Made by a program: the position numbers and the translations under genes
NCBI GenBank assembly: GCA_007922225.1
Contig: ML679966.1
Location: 37,576,793-37,640,792 of the forward strand
Length of the DNA: 64,000 nt
Direction: 5' to 3'
Origin: Emydura subglobosa
Lineage: Eukaryota; Chordata; Testudines; Chelidae
Notes under the pieces: generated by a model
Seen by the model: the letters and a program-made list of their open reading frames with translations, nothing else
Told to the model about the DNA's origin: nothing
Databases searched by the model: none
Shown here: positions 22,428 through 35,250 of the stretch, one piece after another
Position numbering within the stretch: position 1 is the stretch's first letter
How the letters are laid out: each line of letters starts with the position of its first letter

Positions 22428-23296
22428 TGTGTCTGTAGTCTAGTGTATATAAATGCCCAGCTGAAAAAAGAAAAGTTACTATAAGGAGATAGAACAAAGG
22501 TTACCATTGTGTGACTTCTATTACATGATGCATGGAGTTTTAACTGAAACTAAGTTTTGGTCAGTGAAATATAAAGGAAGTGCTTCACTGGCTATCCAAG
22601 TTCATACCTCTTAGCTTTATACCACATGGCAATACATAGCACAGGCCACATGGCTAAAAGAATGAGCTATTCACTCAGGTCTCATAATCTTGCTCTGTTT
22701 TGGCCCCCTGGGTCAACAGCTTCCAAGTGAAGCATAGAGTGTGCTGAGGAAACAGCCTTACATTCCTCAGTGATATAGTTTGTTATTGGAAAATTCCATT
22801 TAAGTCAGCAGATAAAAGAATCCAGCCAATGAGTTCAATCTATCAGAGCAGTAATCAAAAACAGTTTGGAACCTTTGGACATTTCAGTTAATATTTAAGA
22901 CTTATTCAAAGCAACATCAATCTACACTTAAGCAAATCGACTTGCAAGTAATTAGTTCTCACATTTCCTATCTTTCAGCTATATTTTCACCTATGAATGT
23001 TGAACCTTTGGTGATAAGATTATCCTCCCTCAAATATTCCTGCTTACGACTTGCCTCTGCTTAGTTGCCTAAACCATTTTTACCCCTCTCCCCCTCACTA
23101 CACATAATAAAAAGCAAATTGGGGGCCCTTGTGAGCTGCTCAGGGCCTTAAGCAATTGCTTAATCTGTTTATGCCTAGCGCCAGCTCCACACCTATCTCC
23201 ATTCACAGCCACAAACCCTCTCCTGGACTTAGGTGCCTAAGTCCTTTCTCACAGAAAATAACATAGGAAGTGGAGAGCCCACCCTCTGTTATAACT

Positions 23297-23480
23297 TTTA
23301 GTTCAGTGGTTAGTGGATTCACCCTAGTTTTAGGAGTCCTGGGTTCAATTCCTCCTCTGCCCGTGTGCATGCTGTACCATTATTTAGGATGCTGCCATCA
23401 GCAAGTCCAGACAGGTCAGGTCAGCAGGTTGGTGAGCATTTGGGAGCCCCCCTGTTCTCCACTCACTTTGGGATGATATG
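23297..23480 (+). repeat. tRNA-derived SINE
   Basis: An A-box-like TAGTTCAGTGG (23299-23309) and a B-box GGTTCAATTCC (23342-23352) stand at tRNA-like spacing. The second matches the GGTTCRANYCC consensus. The region before the A box and the 3' body are not assigned to a named family. It is probably a single old SINE rather than a functional tRNA, because the acceptor and anticodon arms do not pair. Confidence 0.6.
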
Positions 23481-23949
23481 AACCACTGTGGATAAATGGC
23501 AGGAGAAGTCCTGATATGCTTGTGTGTGCAGGGACTGAGATTGTTCCTGGAGCTAGCAAGGCACCTTTGGGATTGTGCAGGGGCAGGCTCCTTGCAGCCT
23601 TCCCACTTGTGCAAGTGTCAAGAGCCACCATAAAATGTACAATATTGGATCATATGAAAAAAAGTGATCATATCTATTTCCCTCCATCAACTCCATGTTA
23701 TACAGAATTACAATTATTTACTACTCTATGGTGCTCATTCTGGATCCAGTTCAGCAAAGATTATGGACTTGGCCTTGGATCAGGCCCTTGTATTTTATTC
23801 CTTCTAATCTGATTGTAAAGAAAATTAAATCCAATTCTGTAATCCGAAAGTAGAAAGAACGTGAACAAAAACACAACCGCCAGCCATTTTTAGGAAACTT
23901 GTTTTTCTAGTTGTGAAGAAAACCTTCAAAGCCTGTACTGAGAATAGAC

Positions 23950-25262
23950 TGATTCATAGACTCAGACTCTAAGGTCAGAAGGGACCCAATATGATCATCT
24001 AGTCGGACCTCCTGCACAATGCAGGCCACAGAACCTCACCCACCCACTCCTGTAATAAACCTCTAACCTATAACTGAGTTATTAAAGTCCTCAAATCATG
24101 GTTGAAAGACTTTAAGGTACAGAGAATCCACCAGCAAGTGAGCCATGCCCCGTGCTACAGAGGAAGGTAAAAAACCCCAAAAGCCTTTGCCCATCTGCCC
24201 TGTGGGAAAATTCCTTCCTGACCCTAAATCAGTTAAACCCTGAACGTGTGGGCAAGACTCACCAGCCAGACATCCAAGAAAGAATTCTCTGTAATAACTC
24301 AGAACCCACCCCATCTAACATCCCATCACAGGCCATTGGCATATCTACCATCAGTAGTCAAAGATCAGTCAATTTGCAACCTAGGCTGTCCCATCATACC
24401 ATCCCCTCCATATATTTATCAAGCTCAGTTTTGAAGCCAGCTAGGTTTTTTGCCTCCACTTTTCCCCTTGGAAGGCTTTTCCAGAGCTTCACTCCTCTGA
24501 TGGTTAGAAATCTGTGTCTAATTTCAAGTCTAAACTTCCTGAGGGCCAGTTTATATCCATTAGTTTGTGTGTCGACATTGGCGCTAAACGTAAATAATTC
24601 CTCTCCCTCCCTGGAATTTATCCCTCTGATATATTTATGGAGTGCAATCATATCTTCCCTCAGCCTTCTTTTGGTTAGGCTAAACAAGCCAAGTTCTTTA
24701 AGTCTCCTCTCATAAGGAAGGTTTTCCATTCTGCAGATCATCCTAGTAGCCCTTCTCTGCATCTGTTCCAGTTTTAATTCATCTTTATTAAACATGGGGG
24801 ACCAGAACTGCATACAGTATTTCAGTTGAGGTCTCATCAGTGCCTTGTATAATGGTACTAACACCTTCCTATCTCTACTGGAAATACCTCGTCTAATGCA
24901 TCCAAGGACCGCATTATCTTTTTTCATGGCCACATCACATTGGTGGTTCATAGTCATCCTGTGATCAACCAATATGCCCAGATCCTTCTCCTCCTCTGTC
25001 ACTTCCAACTGTTGCGTCCCCAACTTATAGAAGAAATTCTTGTTATTAGTCCCTAAATGCATGACCTTGCACTATTTCCACTATTATATTTCATCCTATT
25101 CCTATTACTCCAGTTTACAGGGTCATTCAGATCTTCCTGTATGATATCCCGATCCTTCTCTGTATTGGCAATACCTCCCAACTTTGTGTCATCCACAAAC
25201 TTTATTAGCACATTTCCACTTTTTGTGCCCACATCAGTAATAAAAAGGTTAAATAAGATTTA
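23950..25262 (-). mobile_element. CR1-clade LINE copy B: RT, C-terminal ORF2 and complete 3' tail
   Basis: Reading on the minus strand, this copy starts abruptly within the RT domain at about 25262. It passes the catalytic box FVDDT (25186-25200), where both aspartates are kept, and a frame change near 25070. A long open C-terminal segment (25062-24394) follows, then the 3' untranslated tail through the GACCTTAGAGTCTGAGTCTA terminus at about 23950. The 5' truncation is typical of target-primed reverse transcription. It is the better-preserved sister of copy A (14760-16117). The plus-strand frame at 24152-24715 is simply its antisense. Confidence 0.95.
24394..25062 (-). pseudogene. CR1 ORF2 C-terminal segment, open for 222 codons
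   Basis: The remnant starts inside the element at MHLGTNNKNFFYKLGTQQLE and runs through LGILVDHRMTMNHQCDVAMK, then a YCMQFWSPMF block and a GLFSLTKRRLREDMIALHK block, to a family-typical end LAGFKTELDKYMEGMV and a stop. This is the region C-terminal to the RT active site of CR1 ORF2. It is open for its whole length, so this copy is younger or luckier than A. It cannot be a gene: it lacks the endonuclease and most of the RT, and its first Met is internal. Confidence 0.93.
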
Positions 25263-25668
25263 AATATGTAAGTGTTTAAATGGGAGAAACTCACTTTCAT
25301 CTTCATGGGCTGTTAGTTTGGAAACCTAATGATGAAAATTTTAATAATGGTCATTATATCAAAAACAACTCGCTAATGCGTGTCTCAGAATCCCAAACTG
25401 TCTCCCTATGCCTTTGGGATGTTAAAAGAGCCACTACCCAGCTGCCAAAACCTTCAGCTTCCCTCATGACAATTACAGTGCAGTTCTACATGGTCAATAT
25501 AAAAGTGCTGAGGCAAAATTTTAAACTGAAAATGCATGGGGCCATGATTAAAATATTTGTATAGAAGTCTTTCAGCTTGACAGCTGGTAATTAGGAAGAG
25601 ATTGTGGTGAAAATAAGGCTTGGCTTTCTGTCAAGAAATCATAAAGATGCTACAGATCTCTCAGTGTA

Positions 25669-25756
25669 AGGCTCCAATCTGTCACTGGACTTCACTGGGA
25701 CTCTATAAGGACGCTGCGGTCTGCTCACACAGATTTGATTGGAGGATCAGGGCCTA
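25669..25756. repeat. Short hairpin-type repeat copy
   Basis: AGGCTCCAATCTGTCACTGG at the left and GATTGGAGGATCAGGGCC at the right are partly inverted. The core contains ACTTCACTGGGACTC. It belongs to the dispersed family. Confidence 0.45.
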
Positions 25757-27127
25757 TGTTTGTTTAATTTTTTAGATGAATATGAAGATTTATCTGAACT
25801 ATGAATCTTAAAATGAACTCAGGGCTTTTGCTTGCACACATGCCCTGACAATTACCACTATGAGCACATCATTCCAGATCAGCCTAAGTGGCCATGTAGA
25901 ACAGTTCAACATCTTTTCATATGTAATGCAAAACTGGAGAATTTAGTGTTTCCATATTAACCCACCTTGTAAAACCAGCCTCCATAATGGAAACAAAACA
26001 AAAACCAATTTAAGTTTCACCCTGTGAGCCAAAATGAAATGTGTGCATGTTAGTAGAGGGAAAAAGGGACTGAAGATTAAGAGTTAAATACTGAATGCCC
26101 ACCCATGTTGGCTAATCCTCTCACAAGTTTGCCACAAGCAGCATTTAGATATGCACTAGCCAAAAAGCAAAGGATCACAGGGGTTTCCATACCAATCAAG
26201 CCTGTGGTCTGTTTCATATGGTATCTGGTCTCTGATCACTGCCAGTACAAAGGGTTTCAGATGAAGAGTCAAGAAACCTCATTAAAGACAATTAGGAAAT
26301 AACCTTCCCAGTAAGGGAAATTTCCACTCCCTCTCCCAAAACCCTGGCACTTGATAGTTAGATGTTGAAGAGAAAAAAGGATGCATGGACCATTATATTA
26401 GGCAAAACTCATCCAGAATATTTTTAATTTGCTGATGTTATCTTAAGGAGGCGTTTTATAAGACATACTTTTAGTCACCTCTGAAAATTTGTACTGAAAT
26501 AAGCTGTTGATTTTATGTTGAAGTTAAGATCACATACAGCTTCTCATCTTGAAGGGCTTCCGCTCCTCATATTGGAGAATAAATATTCTATTCATACCTT
26601 GCTGATGCTTTCTTCCTCTTTTCATTCTTGGTATTTTCATTGGCAATCTTTGGTTCTCATTTGGTATTTTCAAACAGAGTACACTTCTCCAGGTTTTGCT
26701 TACTAAGACTTTTTTCCTCTCTCTCAGATTTCCTACCTTTCTTACTCTGACTGCCATGATTGTTCAGCACTTCACAGCTGCTACAGCTTCTAAAAAGGCA
26801 AGATTGACAATGATAAAGACTGTTTTCACAGCTCTTTTCAGTCCTGTATGTTTAATATAAGCAAAAAAACCAAAACAAAACAGTAACAATAGGCTTTTAG
26901 TTTGCTCCATATTGAAAAACAAAACCCCACACCTGATTGTTCTTCACACAGGACCGAGCTCATAGTATTCTATCCTAAGTAAATAAATGAAGCACATCAG
27001 GAAGAATGTCATTGTCATAATACATTTGTCAATTTATGGTAAATATTTTCCAAATGACCACAGTAACATATATAGTTATAAACTAGGAATAAACATAGGC
27101 ACAACATCTAAAGTCCTTATAGTCCTT

Positions 27128-27180
27128 ACACGGACAACTCCCAGTAGAATCAGTGGGAGTTTTGCCTTCATACAAGCTGA
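27128..27180. repeat. Short hairpin-type repeat, fragment
   Basis: ACTCCCAGTAGAATCAGTGG GAGTTTTGCC is a small imperfect palindrome (ACTCCCA...TGGGAGT) like the core of the copy at 35175. Confidence 0.35.
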
Positions 27181-28648
27181 ATAGCAAACTGTAATCGGTA
27201 TAACATAATGGAGCTACTTCAGAGATCAGAATCAAGCTTCAGGATTTGGCCTATTATATCTTCTCATGAACAGGATAAATTAAATCACATAGTTTCTGTT
27301 GCTAACAATTTCTGAGGTGAACAACTTGGGTAACCCGGTGGTATAGATCTTCTTGAACAGACCTATGTGTGTAGTTTTATGCAGAGAAAATGAGCATTTA
27401 CAAGAAATTAGATTTGTTGCCTACAGAAAATATATATAGCACATGAGAACTGAAGAGTATTTGATAAAAAAATAATCCTTGTTGAGTTTATAAAATGTTT
27501 CTATAAAACACACACAGGAATTATGAGACTCTGGTGTGGAAAAATGGCATGAAGTGGCAGTGGTAAAAGGATACTAAGAGAGCAGTTAATTATGTGGTGT
27601 GATAGGAGAGAAGAGAAACAAGATGTTGGAAAAAAGACATAGGAACAGAAAAGAAATAATGAGCTAACCTGAGCAGGTTCATGAATTCAAGAACAAGGCA
27701 CATATAATTGTCATGGAAGATAAGGAGAAGCAAGTGAGAGGATTTGAAGAGTAGGGTTGGATGCAGCCAAAGAGGCAAGGAAGGGAACAATTTTTGTAGC
27801 AGAATTTTTAATGGGTTTAAGCCATAGCTGCTGTCTGTGGAAATTACAGGCTGTGTACATAAAATACTATGTCTGTACATATTAACACTGCTTTAATAAA
27901 AATGGAACACTGTATACTGGGACATCTAGAGTTAAATCTAGACCTGATGACTTCAGTAGATTTGCACCTATTTACAGTAGGTCTGAATCTGACCTAAAGA
28001 CTTTGGAGGCCACACTTCCATATTAAAGTTAAGGGCAGCATGTGAATTAACCATCTCCCCAGGAAAAACGACTGGAGAGAAACATAATAGGAATAAAAGA
28101 TACTTACCAGCTGGAAGACATGGAGACACAATCAGTTACCAAATGGCCACTTTAGAGTGGCAGCTGTGAGTCTCTGCTAAATTTAAAGGAGTAGCACAAG
28201 AAAGGTATGCTGGGAAACAATTTTCTATATGAGGGCAAGTTTTCATTGAAGAGAGTTAGTAGGGATCATGGAATCACAAAGGAAGGTACTCTGGGGAAAA
28301 GGCTGCTTCCACATATTGCACATCACCCTAATGCTGTCTCTGCCTACCTTATATAATTCCATGGTTACACTCAACGGGAGGGCCACACCTTTCCCATACT
28401 ATTCTAGATTTTTGGTTGAGATGGAAAGTGACTGTTTAGTCTTTTAAAGGGTGTGGGTTCACTTTAACAAGAACTAAAGAAGAGAGAGATTAATAACAGC
28501 TGGACTTCTCTTCCTCCCCCAGCTCCCCACCCACCATCTGGAACGTTTTTTGGAAAGCATATAAATTCTCCAAACAAAAACTTCTATTTGAAGAAAATGA
28601 TAAATGTGGCAAAGACATGCATTATGTGCTTTTGTCTGAATGTTTTAA

Positions 28649-28668
28649 TTTTTTTTTTTTTTTTTTTT
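28649..28668 (+). repeat. Poly-T tract (20)
   Basis: Twenty T precede AAAAAG. It may be the tail of an unrecognised minus-strand retroposon, but no body could be identified. Confidence 0.8.
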
Positions 28669-29254
28669 AAAAAGACAGACAAGTGCTTGAAGTTTTAAAC
28701 AGTAAATCTAGATCTTTCAAAGGTGTGAGTGAAACATGAATACATCAAACTTCTTTGGGAGATGTGGCTTTTTTTCCTCTGATGTTCTTTTAAAATGTTA
28801 TAGTCCAGACAACTGCATTGGTGGCTGTTTCTTTCAGGATACTTTTTTGTGGGAAAGTATGTCCCGCCAAAAAAAGAAGCAGCAAACCTAATCATATATG
28901 GGCTGATGGTGCAATGCTTTTTCATGATGAGTAGAAATTTACTAGCACGAGAAGTCTCATTCATTGAGTTTTAGGTAAAGATTGCCCTATTAGGCTCTTT
29001 GTTTTGGGGGGTTTTCTTTTAAAATGTATTTTAAGGGAAGGACAGACATGTTTATATGCATGCACTTCTACAGTGGTTTGAACCTTTAGCTGCAATTATT
29101 TTTTTTACAGGTTGAAAATGTTTTGCACTCAAAATCTGGTGGTAATTATAGGCTTGCCATGAATGTTTGCCTTTCTAACTGGAGATGCAGGGCTAAGTTT
29201 TACTGTTAATTGTACTTTGACTTCAGTGAATCCAGATCTGCCTAGACTTTCAGT

Positions 29255-29322
29255 GTGACATTAAACAGGTTATTTGGGAAATTCCTCAGTTTATTCATCT
29301 GTCAAATGGGGATGGTATTTTT
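29255..29322 (+). repeat. MIR-type core-SINE fragment
   Basis: CCTCAGTTTATTCATCTGTC followed by AAATGGGGATGG matches the conserved 3' core wording of MIR elements. Only this part is kept. Confidence 0.65.
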
Positions 29323-29454
29323 CCTTATTTCTTTTCCTTCCCCATGGCATTTTTAAAGAGGAGTCGAAATAGTCTGGTTTACTTGCTTAGTGTATATATA
29401 AGAGCTAGAGTGTGGCATTTAGCCACAGCCACAAGGAATGCAAAGCTATACAAA

Positions 29455-31085
29455 CCTAGGAGCAGCTCAGAGAAGATTATGGAACTCATTTTAGAACATT
29501 TTACTAGATGCCCAAAAAAGCCACAATCGAAGAAGACCATATTGATTTAAAAAAAACCAACCCAAACTATCTGGTTTAGAGGGGAAGTGAAGGCAGCTAT
29601 AAGCACAATTATATATAACAAATGGAAGAGAGAGGAAGTTGATAGCAATGAATATAAATTAGAAGTTAGAAATTTTAGAAAATTGATAAGGGAAGTAAAG
29701 GGTACACAAGAAGAAGTCTATGGCCAGAAGAGTTAAGGACATGAAGAAGGAGTTTTTAAAAAATATAAAGAATCCTGACAATGGTATTGGTCTAATATTA
29801 GATGGAAATGGTAGCATCATCAATAATGCAGAAAAGGCAGAAGTGTTCAATAAATATTTTGGTTTGGTATTTGGGGGAAAAACAGATAATAAAATCTCAT
29901 CATAGCATAATAATACTCCTCCCCTGCCAATGGTATCTCTGGAGCATGTTAATCAGAAGCTATTGAAGTTAAAAGTTTTTAAATCAGCAGGTCCAGATAA
30001 CTTGCATTGTAGTGTTTTAAAAGAGCTGTCTGAGAAGTTCACTGGACAGTTCATGAAGGCAATGTAATTAATGCAAATCAACCTAGGCTTATGGAAAAGA
30101 GACCTTATCAAAAGTCATCTGATACCTTTTTTGATTAAACAAGTTTGGCTGATAAAGGTAATAATGTTGGCATAATATATTAGGACTTCAGTAAAGCCTT
30201 TGACATGGTGCCATACAACATTCTGAATAAAAACCAGAATGATATAAAATCAACAAGGCACACGTTAAATGGATTAAAAATTGACTAGCGAATAGGTCTC
30301 AAAATATAATTGTAAGTAGGGAATCATCATTGAACATCTGTGTTTCAATGAATCCCTGCAGGTTCTTGGCCTGATGCTATTTAACATCTTTATCAATCAC
30401 TGGGAAGAAACAAACTCCATTTACAAAATTTTTAGATGTCACAAAAATTAGAGGAGTGGTAAATATTGAAGAGGACAGTTAACAGATATTGACTAATCAG
30501 GATTGCTTCGTAAACTGGGTGCAAGCATACATTTAGCCATATTAAAACACATATTGCTAAGGTATACACCTAGGAACAAAGAATGTAGTCCATATTTACA
30601 GGATGAGAGATTGTCCTGGGAAGAAGTGACTCTGAAAAAAGAATTGGGTGTTATGATGGATAATCAGCTGAACATGAGCTCCAAATGTGATGTTATGGCC
30701 AAAAGACCTAGTGATTCTGGGACACATAAACAGGGAAATCTCAAGTAGGAGTAGAGAGGATATTTTACCTCTGTATTTGGCATTGGTGCAAATGCTACTG
30801 GAATATTGTGTCCAGTTCTGGTGCCCACGATTCAAGAAGGGTGTTGATAAATTGGAGAGGTTTAAAAAAAGTGGCACAAGAATGATAATGGAATTAGAAA
30901 ACTTGGTTTATAGAGACAGACTCAAGGAGCTCAATATATTTAGCTTAACAAAAAGAATGTTAAAGTTTAATTGTTCACAGTCTATGTATAGATATGGTGA
31001 ACAAATATTTGATAATGGACACTTTCCTCTCTTCTGGTCTGTGCGCAGTAGGGAGAGGAATATTCTGGACCTAAAAAAGCCATAG
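29455..31085 (+). mobile_element. CR1-type LINE copy C: ORF2 linker, RT and C-terminal fragment
   Basis: Plus-strand translation gives, in order and across several frames: a basic linker (VKAAISTIIYNKWKREEVDS-like, about 29590-29645) and a FLKNIKNPDNGIGLILDGNG block (29720-29905). There follows YTSVKPLTW-like decayed RT with KTNS and FSKAFDM wording (about 30188-30205). The segment 30503-30748 ends in an ELGVMMDNQLNMSSKCDVM block, and then LLEYCVQFWCPRF and RLKELNIFSLTKRML (30687-31085). This is the EN-RT linker to C-terminus layout of CR1 ORF2. It differs enough from copies A and B to be another subfamily. Stops and indels interrupt it throughout, and both ends are missing. Confidence 0.85.
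30687..31085 (+). pseudogene. CR1 ORF2 C-terminal segment of copy C
   Basis: The 132-codon open stretch includes INREISSRSREDILPLYLAL, YCVQFWCPRFKKGVDKLERF and ENLVYRDRLKELNIFSLTK. These align in order with the corresponding blocks of copy B (IRRGISSRDRKVLVPLYKAL, YCMQFWSPMF, LPYERRLKELGLFSLTKRRL), which independently confirms that it is LINE-derived. After LTKRML the agreement stops, apparently because of a frameshift or deletion. Confidence 0.85.
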
Positions 31086-32113
31086 AGCAATGGAGCTGAC
31101 AGCATAAGTTGTCAATAAAGCCAGAAATGTTTTTTTATAAATATTTTCAGCTCTTACAAAATGTGTATTTTGGAGATGGAGAAAATTTTGTACAGAATGA
31201 TTAATGATAGATTAAGGCAACACACAGAAAATGTAATTTATTCTGTAGGGGAGGCATATTGAGAAAAGTGTAACCCTATACTGTAACAGTTATATGTCAT
31301 TTGTAAAAGAAGAACTATATAAGTCACTAAGATTGTAAAACCAAAATGAGCAATGTTTACATAAGTACATTCTCCCCAAAATGAAAAGACTATTCAGTTA
31401 ACCCCAATTCCTCATTAACATACTTAACAAAATAGCTCTTTCTGCATAAATTATGTGCAATTCTGGAATTTTACTTACAGTAAAATACTTGTATAATGTT
31501 TGTCCCAACATGGGGTGGAGCATGGTAATAAGTAGTAATAAAAATACTTTTTATCTTCAAAGTAAAGGGAGGTGGAGAATTTGGATGAGAAATAAATGTA
31601 AAAAAAAAATCTATCACCAAAAGTACACTTCTATTTGAATTAGCTGAAGACAGAAAATCAGTGCAGAATTTTTCATATTTCAGTTATCCTGGAGGAAGTC
31701 ATTGATGAACAGGATGAAGCAGAGTGCAAAGACTGCTATTCTGTAACTAGTACCATCATAGTTTAATGAGAAAATTCTTTAGAAACAGGGCCAACAGACA
31801 CATTTCCTAATTGTGCAGTGGACCTTCTTCTCATAGAAGTTCCCTTCTAACCTACCACAAATGGAAAATAAAACTGACATGAAACATTTATTTCAGTTAG
31901 TACAGAAAGAATGTATCTTGAGATCAGAGACCTGGTTATCTGTCAGTTACATGCACACAATTTCCTTTTACTTCAATGGAGATTTATTCATGCACGTGAT
32001 AAATAAATCCTCAAGTATTTAATTAACCAGCCAGCAGTAAACAATATCCCCCAGTTGTTGAGGAAAATCAATAAAAGTAGTTACTAAATTACTGTTAAAA
32101 TAAACTTCCATTA
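31086..32113. other. Unassigned AT-rich DNA
   Basis: No gene or named repeat is seen. Confidence 0.4.
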
Positions 32114-32277
32114 CAGTAGTTCTCAGATTATAGTCTGCAGACACCCAAAGGTCCAGGGAGCTGTCTTGAAACTGATGGTGAAGTGTGCATGCACACTTGG
32201 AATATGGGAAAGACAGGAGTTGATCCATAAGATTTTCCTTATCGGGTCCACAAAATGAAAAAGTTTGAGAACCACTG
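32114..32277. mobile_element. Short hAT-like non-autonomous element
   Basis: The 164-bp unit begins CAGTAGTTCTCAGATTATAG and ends AAAAAGTTTGAGAACCACTG. The reverse complement of the end, CAGTGGTTCTCAAACTTTTT, pairs well with the start: 16-20-bp imperfect terminal inverted repeats of the hAT/Charlie type. Flanks TTCCATTA and GTTCATAA are only loosely alike, so a target duplication is not proven. No coding sequence is present. Confidence 0.72.
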
Positions 32278-33050
32278 GTTCATAACAAGTTCAGCGTTAG
32301 AGGCAGAAGCATTACTCTAAATAAGCTATGCTTATTCTCACTTGTTCTACCTGAATTCTCTCTCTCTCTCAACTGTGCTGGAAATTGATGAGTACAGAAG
32401 GTCTAAAAGCTATAGGGAAATTTTCAAAAGGTTTGGAGGTTTAGTTTGGGCAGCTATCCGAAGTTCAGATACTTTGCCAAGTCTTTAGAGACCCTCCACT
32501 CTCATGACCTTCCAACCGTCTGCTCTCCCTTTCCCCATCACCTTGGTATCTCTTTCTCCATTGGCCCTCAGCGCCTTTTATGGTTCATGATTTGGACGAG
32601 CCTGTCTCTTCCCCCTCCAGCAATGTTAGTTTATTGAAGAAGACATTTTGCAACTCACTTTCTTTCCCCAGCTGGCAGCATTTCTTTAGCTTCTTCCCAT
32701 TTGGCAGCTGCAGTTGGCTTGGTAGAAGGCCCAGCAGGTCACATTTTGTACCACGGTACCACTTTCACAGAAGAATTCACAGCAAGCGAGCACGACCAGA
32801 ATAGCTATAGTGCTTCAGAGGCACAGTACGAGTTCTGAAGCATGACTAAAAGTGAAACCCCCAGGCCGTGCCAAGTTTATAAGGATCATTGGAATGACAG
32901 TATAAATTCTACTACTCATCAAGCCTTCAAGGTAAACTACCTATTAGGTAGTGACTCTCCTGTCACACACTTTGAGTTTTGGTGGTACAATCCGATCTGG
33001 GTAGGAGGCAAGGTCTGGGCTGACCTCTATTCCTTATTGATTCTATGGTT
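32278..33050. other. Unassigned DNA, partly GC-richer
   Basis: Frames of 63-80 codons at 32446-33084 have no domain. CT-rich 32480-32720 could belong to an unrecognised repeat. Confidence 0.35.
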
Positions 33051-33345
33051 TAGGCTAAATTTATACTACGAGCTAGGGATGTGACTCCCATCTTGAGTAA
33101 ACACACTCACTCTCTCTCATCTGAACTAGCATGCTAAAGATACAGCAGCATAGCATGGGCAGTGGCAAGCCACATCATGGGCTAGCTGCCCCCAAGTGCG
33201 TACCTACAGGGTTCAGATGGATTTGTACTCTGGGCAGCTAGTCAGTGCTGCTGTGGGAACACTACTATTTTTAGCATGCTAGCTAATCTGAAAGCTAGTG
33301 CTAGTACGTTTATGTGAACTCGGAGTAACTCCACACCGTGACCGT
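33051..33345. mobile_element. Palindromic short element (GAGCTAGGGATGTGACTCCC type)
   Basis: The left end reads TACTACGAGCTAGGGATGTG with ACTCCC. The right end reads GTGAACTCGGAGTAACTCCACACC, an imperfect inverted counterpart (GAGCTnGGAnTCACACC). The interior repeats GCATGCTA and GCTAGC words in inverted order. I recall abundant turtle short inverted-repeat elements with this wording and a GTCTACAC terminus; here the outermost ends are mutated. The superfamily is not determined. Confidence 0.5.
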
Positions 33346-35174
33346 ATTCTTGGGGTTTCTGATATCACAAAAAGCATGTGATATTACACGTTAAAGAGGA
33401 ATTCAGTGTTTCACTTACCATTTTGGCCCAGTGATACTGCAGAGAGGATGTGATTGGGTAGTAAGCATCATCATAGCATCTACAAAAAGCATGTTCCTAT
33501 AATTTTGTTAAAAAATACACAGTGCAGCAATGACACTACAACATACAGTATTATGTAATTTAAACATGCTATCATGCCATTGCCTGCATTGTGCCATATC
33601 CCTTACAATAAATTGTTATGAAATCTTAACTCTTATAATCTAACAGTTCAAAATAAAGAGTTAGGAACATAAAAAATTATATGATGGCACAAAACATTAC
33701 TAGTTTGGGAGCTAAACAAAACCCAAGAGGTTTAGTCATAGCACAGTATTTTATATGTCCATAACTTCCTAGCTGGTCAGATGATTGGAGTTTTACAACA
33801 CTGCTTTTGAAGAGTGGAGAACATGGAGTTTGCCTTTTAAAGAACTTAGGGTCAGACGTTTTGGAAATGATTCAGTCCTAATAAGGTAATTTCAGAAGAG
33901 AGATTGGCCAATCATAGTTTAAATATTTTGAAGATGTATAGCAGCCATTTTATTAAATCCCCCATACTTAACTGGAATTGGCTATAAACAGCATTAAGTT
34001 AACATGCCATGCAACGGCATACATTGATAATTAGTAAAACACGAGGCCATGTCAAATCCTCATACTAACAAATGCTGGGAATAGTTTTTCATACCTTTTT
34101 ACCGGTAAGAGTAGACTGTTAAATAAGAAATTCAACTATACGGGACTCAAAATCAGAAAATGTATAAGGTACCAATTTTAAAAACCTGTAAAGTAATCCA
34201 GCAATTCACAGGACACATTTAATATCAAATCTCTCACTGCCATATGTGGCAGAAAGAATTGAAAATGCACGTACCACTGGAAAACGAGGGCTATTCCCTT
34301 CTTAATGAAAAGTTTTTATAACTCTTCAAGTCCAGTTCTGACACACACCGAAAAGCTGTCACTGGCCCAGGAGAGAATCTGGCCCATCTGGACCTCCTGC
34401 ATGAGTAGATTTTAGGGAAAATTCCTCATTATGAGAAGAAAGCAGCATTTCCATGGTGGGGGAATTATGGCAGCTATTTGAAGCTGCAGGAGTTTGGCTG
34501 ATAGAATAACTCTCAGGAAAGATGGATCAGAGTGCAGATGACAAGTGAAGTAATTAAATTAATGATAAATTTATCACTGTTCTCTATCCACATATAAAGC
34601 TAGGGTGTGTGTGTCAGAGACATACACATGCACACACAAAATAGGGGATGAATCCAGACTCTTAGCCTTAGAAGAGCCTGAGACATCACATTTTAATGTT
34701 CTGACATTTTGGGGTCTATAAAAGTTTTTAAAACATTTGTTGTTTTTCATAGTGTTTCCTCTGAGATCTGTGTAATCAGACTCATTCTTCACTCTTTGCA
34801 ATTGGGTAGTCTTTTTCACCAGTAAAACATAGCCATTCTGATCTGGTAGCACTTCACACCCCACTCTGCACAGGCATAAGTTACTACACATGGTGCAAGG
34901 CAAAAGAGGACAACTGCTATAGTGACTTAGGCACCTGGCCTTACCAACGCATGGATAAAAAAATAATCCCAATGAAAAGTGAATAAAACTTCTTAAAACA
35001 TTGCTAAAAATATTTTTCCTGCAGCATGTGTAACGTTTACAGAACACATGATGCAGTGATATAAAGGATTTATTAGCATTCATTTGAGAATCTGAATAAC
35101 TAGCTCATGGTAAGATTTATATATACAAATATTTATACATTTCAAGCTGTGAAAACCTCTGAGCATATTAACTA

Positions 35175-35250
35175 TGGGTTCGATCCATTTCCCTGTGACA
35201 GCAATGGGAGTTTTGCCATTGACTTCAATGAGAGCAGAAACAGGCCCTAT
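35175..35250. repeat. Short hairpin-type repeat copy
   Basis: GGGTTCGATCCATTTCCCTG at the left and AGAAACAGGCCCTATAACC at the right surround a palindromic centre, GCAATGGGAGTTTTGCCATTG. It is one of the dispersed family. Confidence 0.45.

Larger units (their letters stand above)
19789..23269. other. Unassigned AT-rich DNA
   Basis: About 3.5 kb without a supported gene. The 115-codon frame at 21168-21515 is hydrophobic at both ends but has no family signature and no clear initiation or splice context, so I leave it out as a gene. Hairpin-type repeats at 20652 and 22350 and a TAAA tract at 22241 are listed separately. A/T-rich AAAATTTT wording occurs at 20000-20300. Confidence 0.4.
25263..29254. 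other. Unassigned AT-rich DNA
   Basis: About 4 kb with no supported gene. Frames at 25280-25564 and 27590-27880 (94-96 codons) have no domain. Hairpin-type repeats at 25669 and 27128 and a T20 run at 28649-28668 are the only structures I can point to. Confidence 0.4.

Noticed and set aside
24152..24715. 187-codon plus-strand frame
   Set aside because: It lies antisense to CR1 copy B, whose minus-strand frame matches LINE ORF2; this frame is its shadow.
34574..35083. Longest frame outside transposons (169 codons, minus), cysteine-rich
   Set aside because: No recognised domain, no supporting splice or promoter context, and its end is low-complexity CA/TG sequence. A frame of this length is expected occasionally by chance over 64 kb in six frames.
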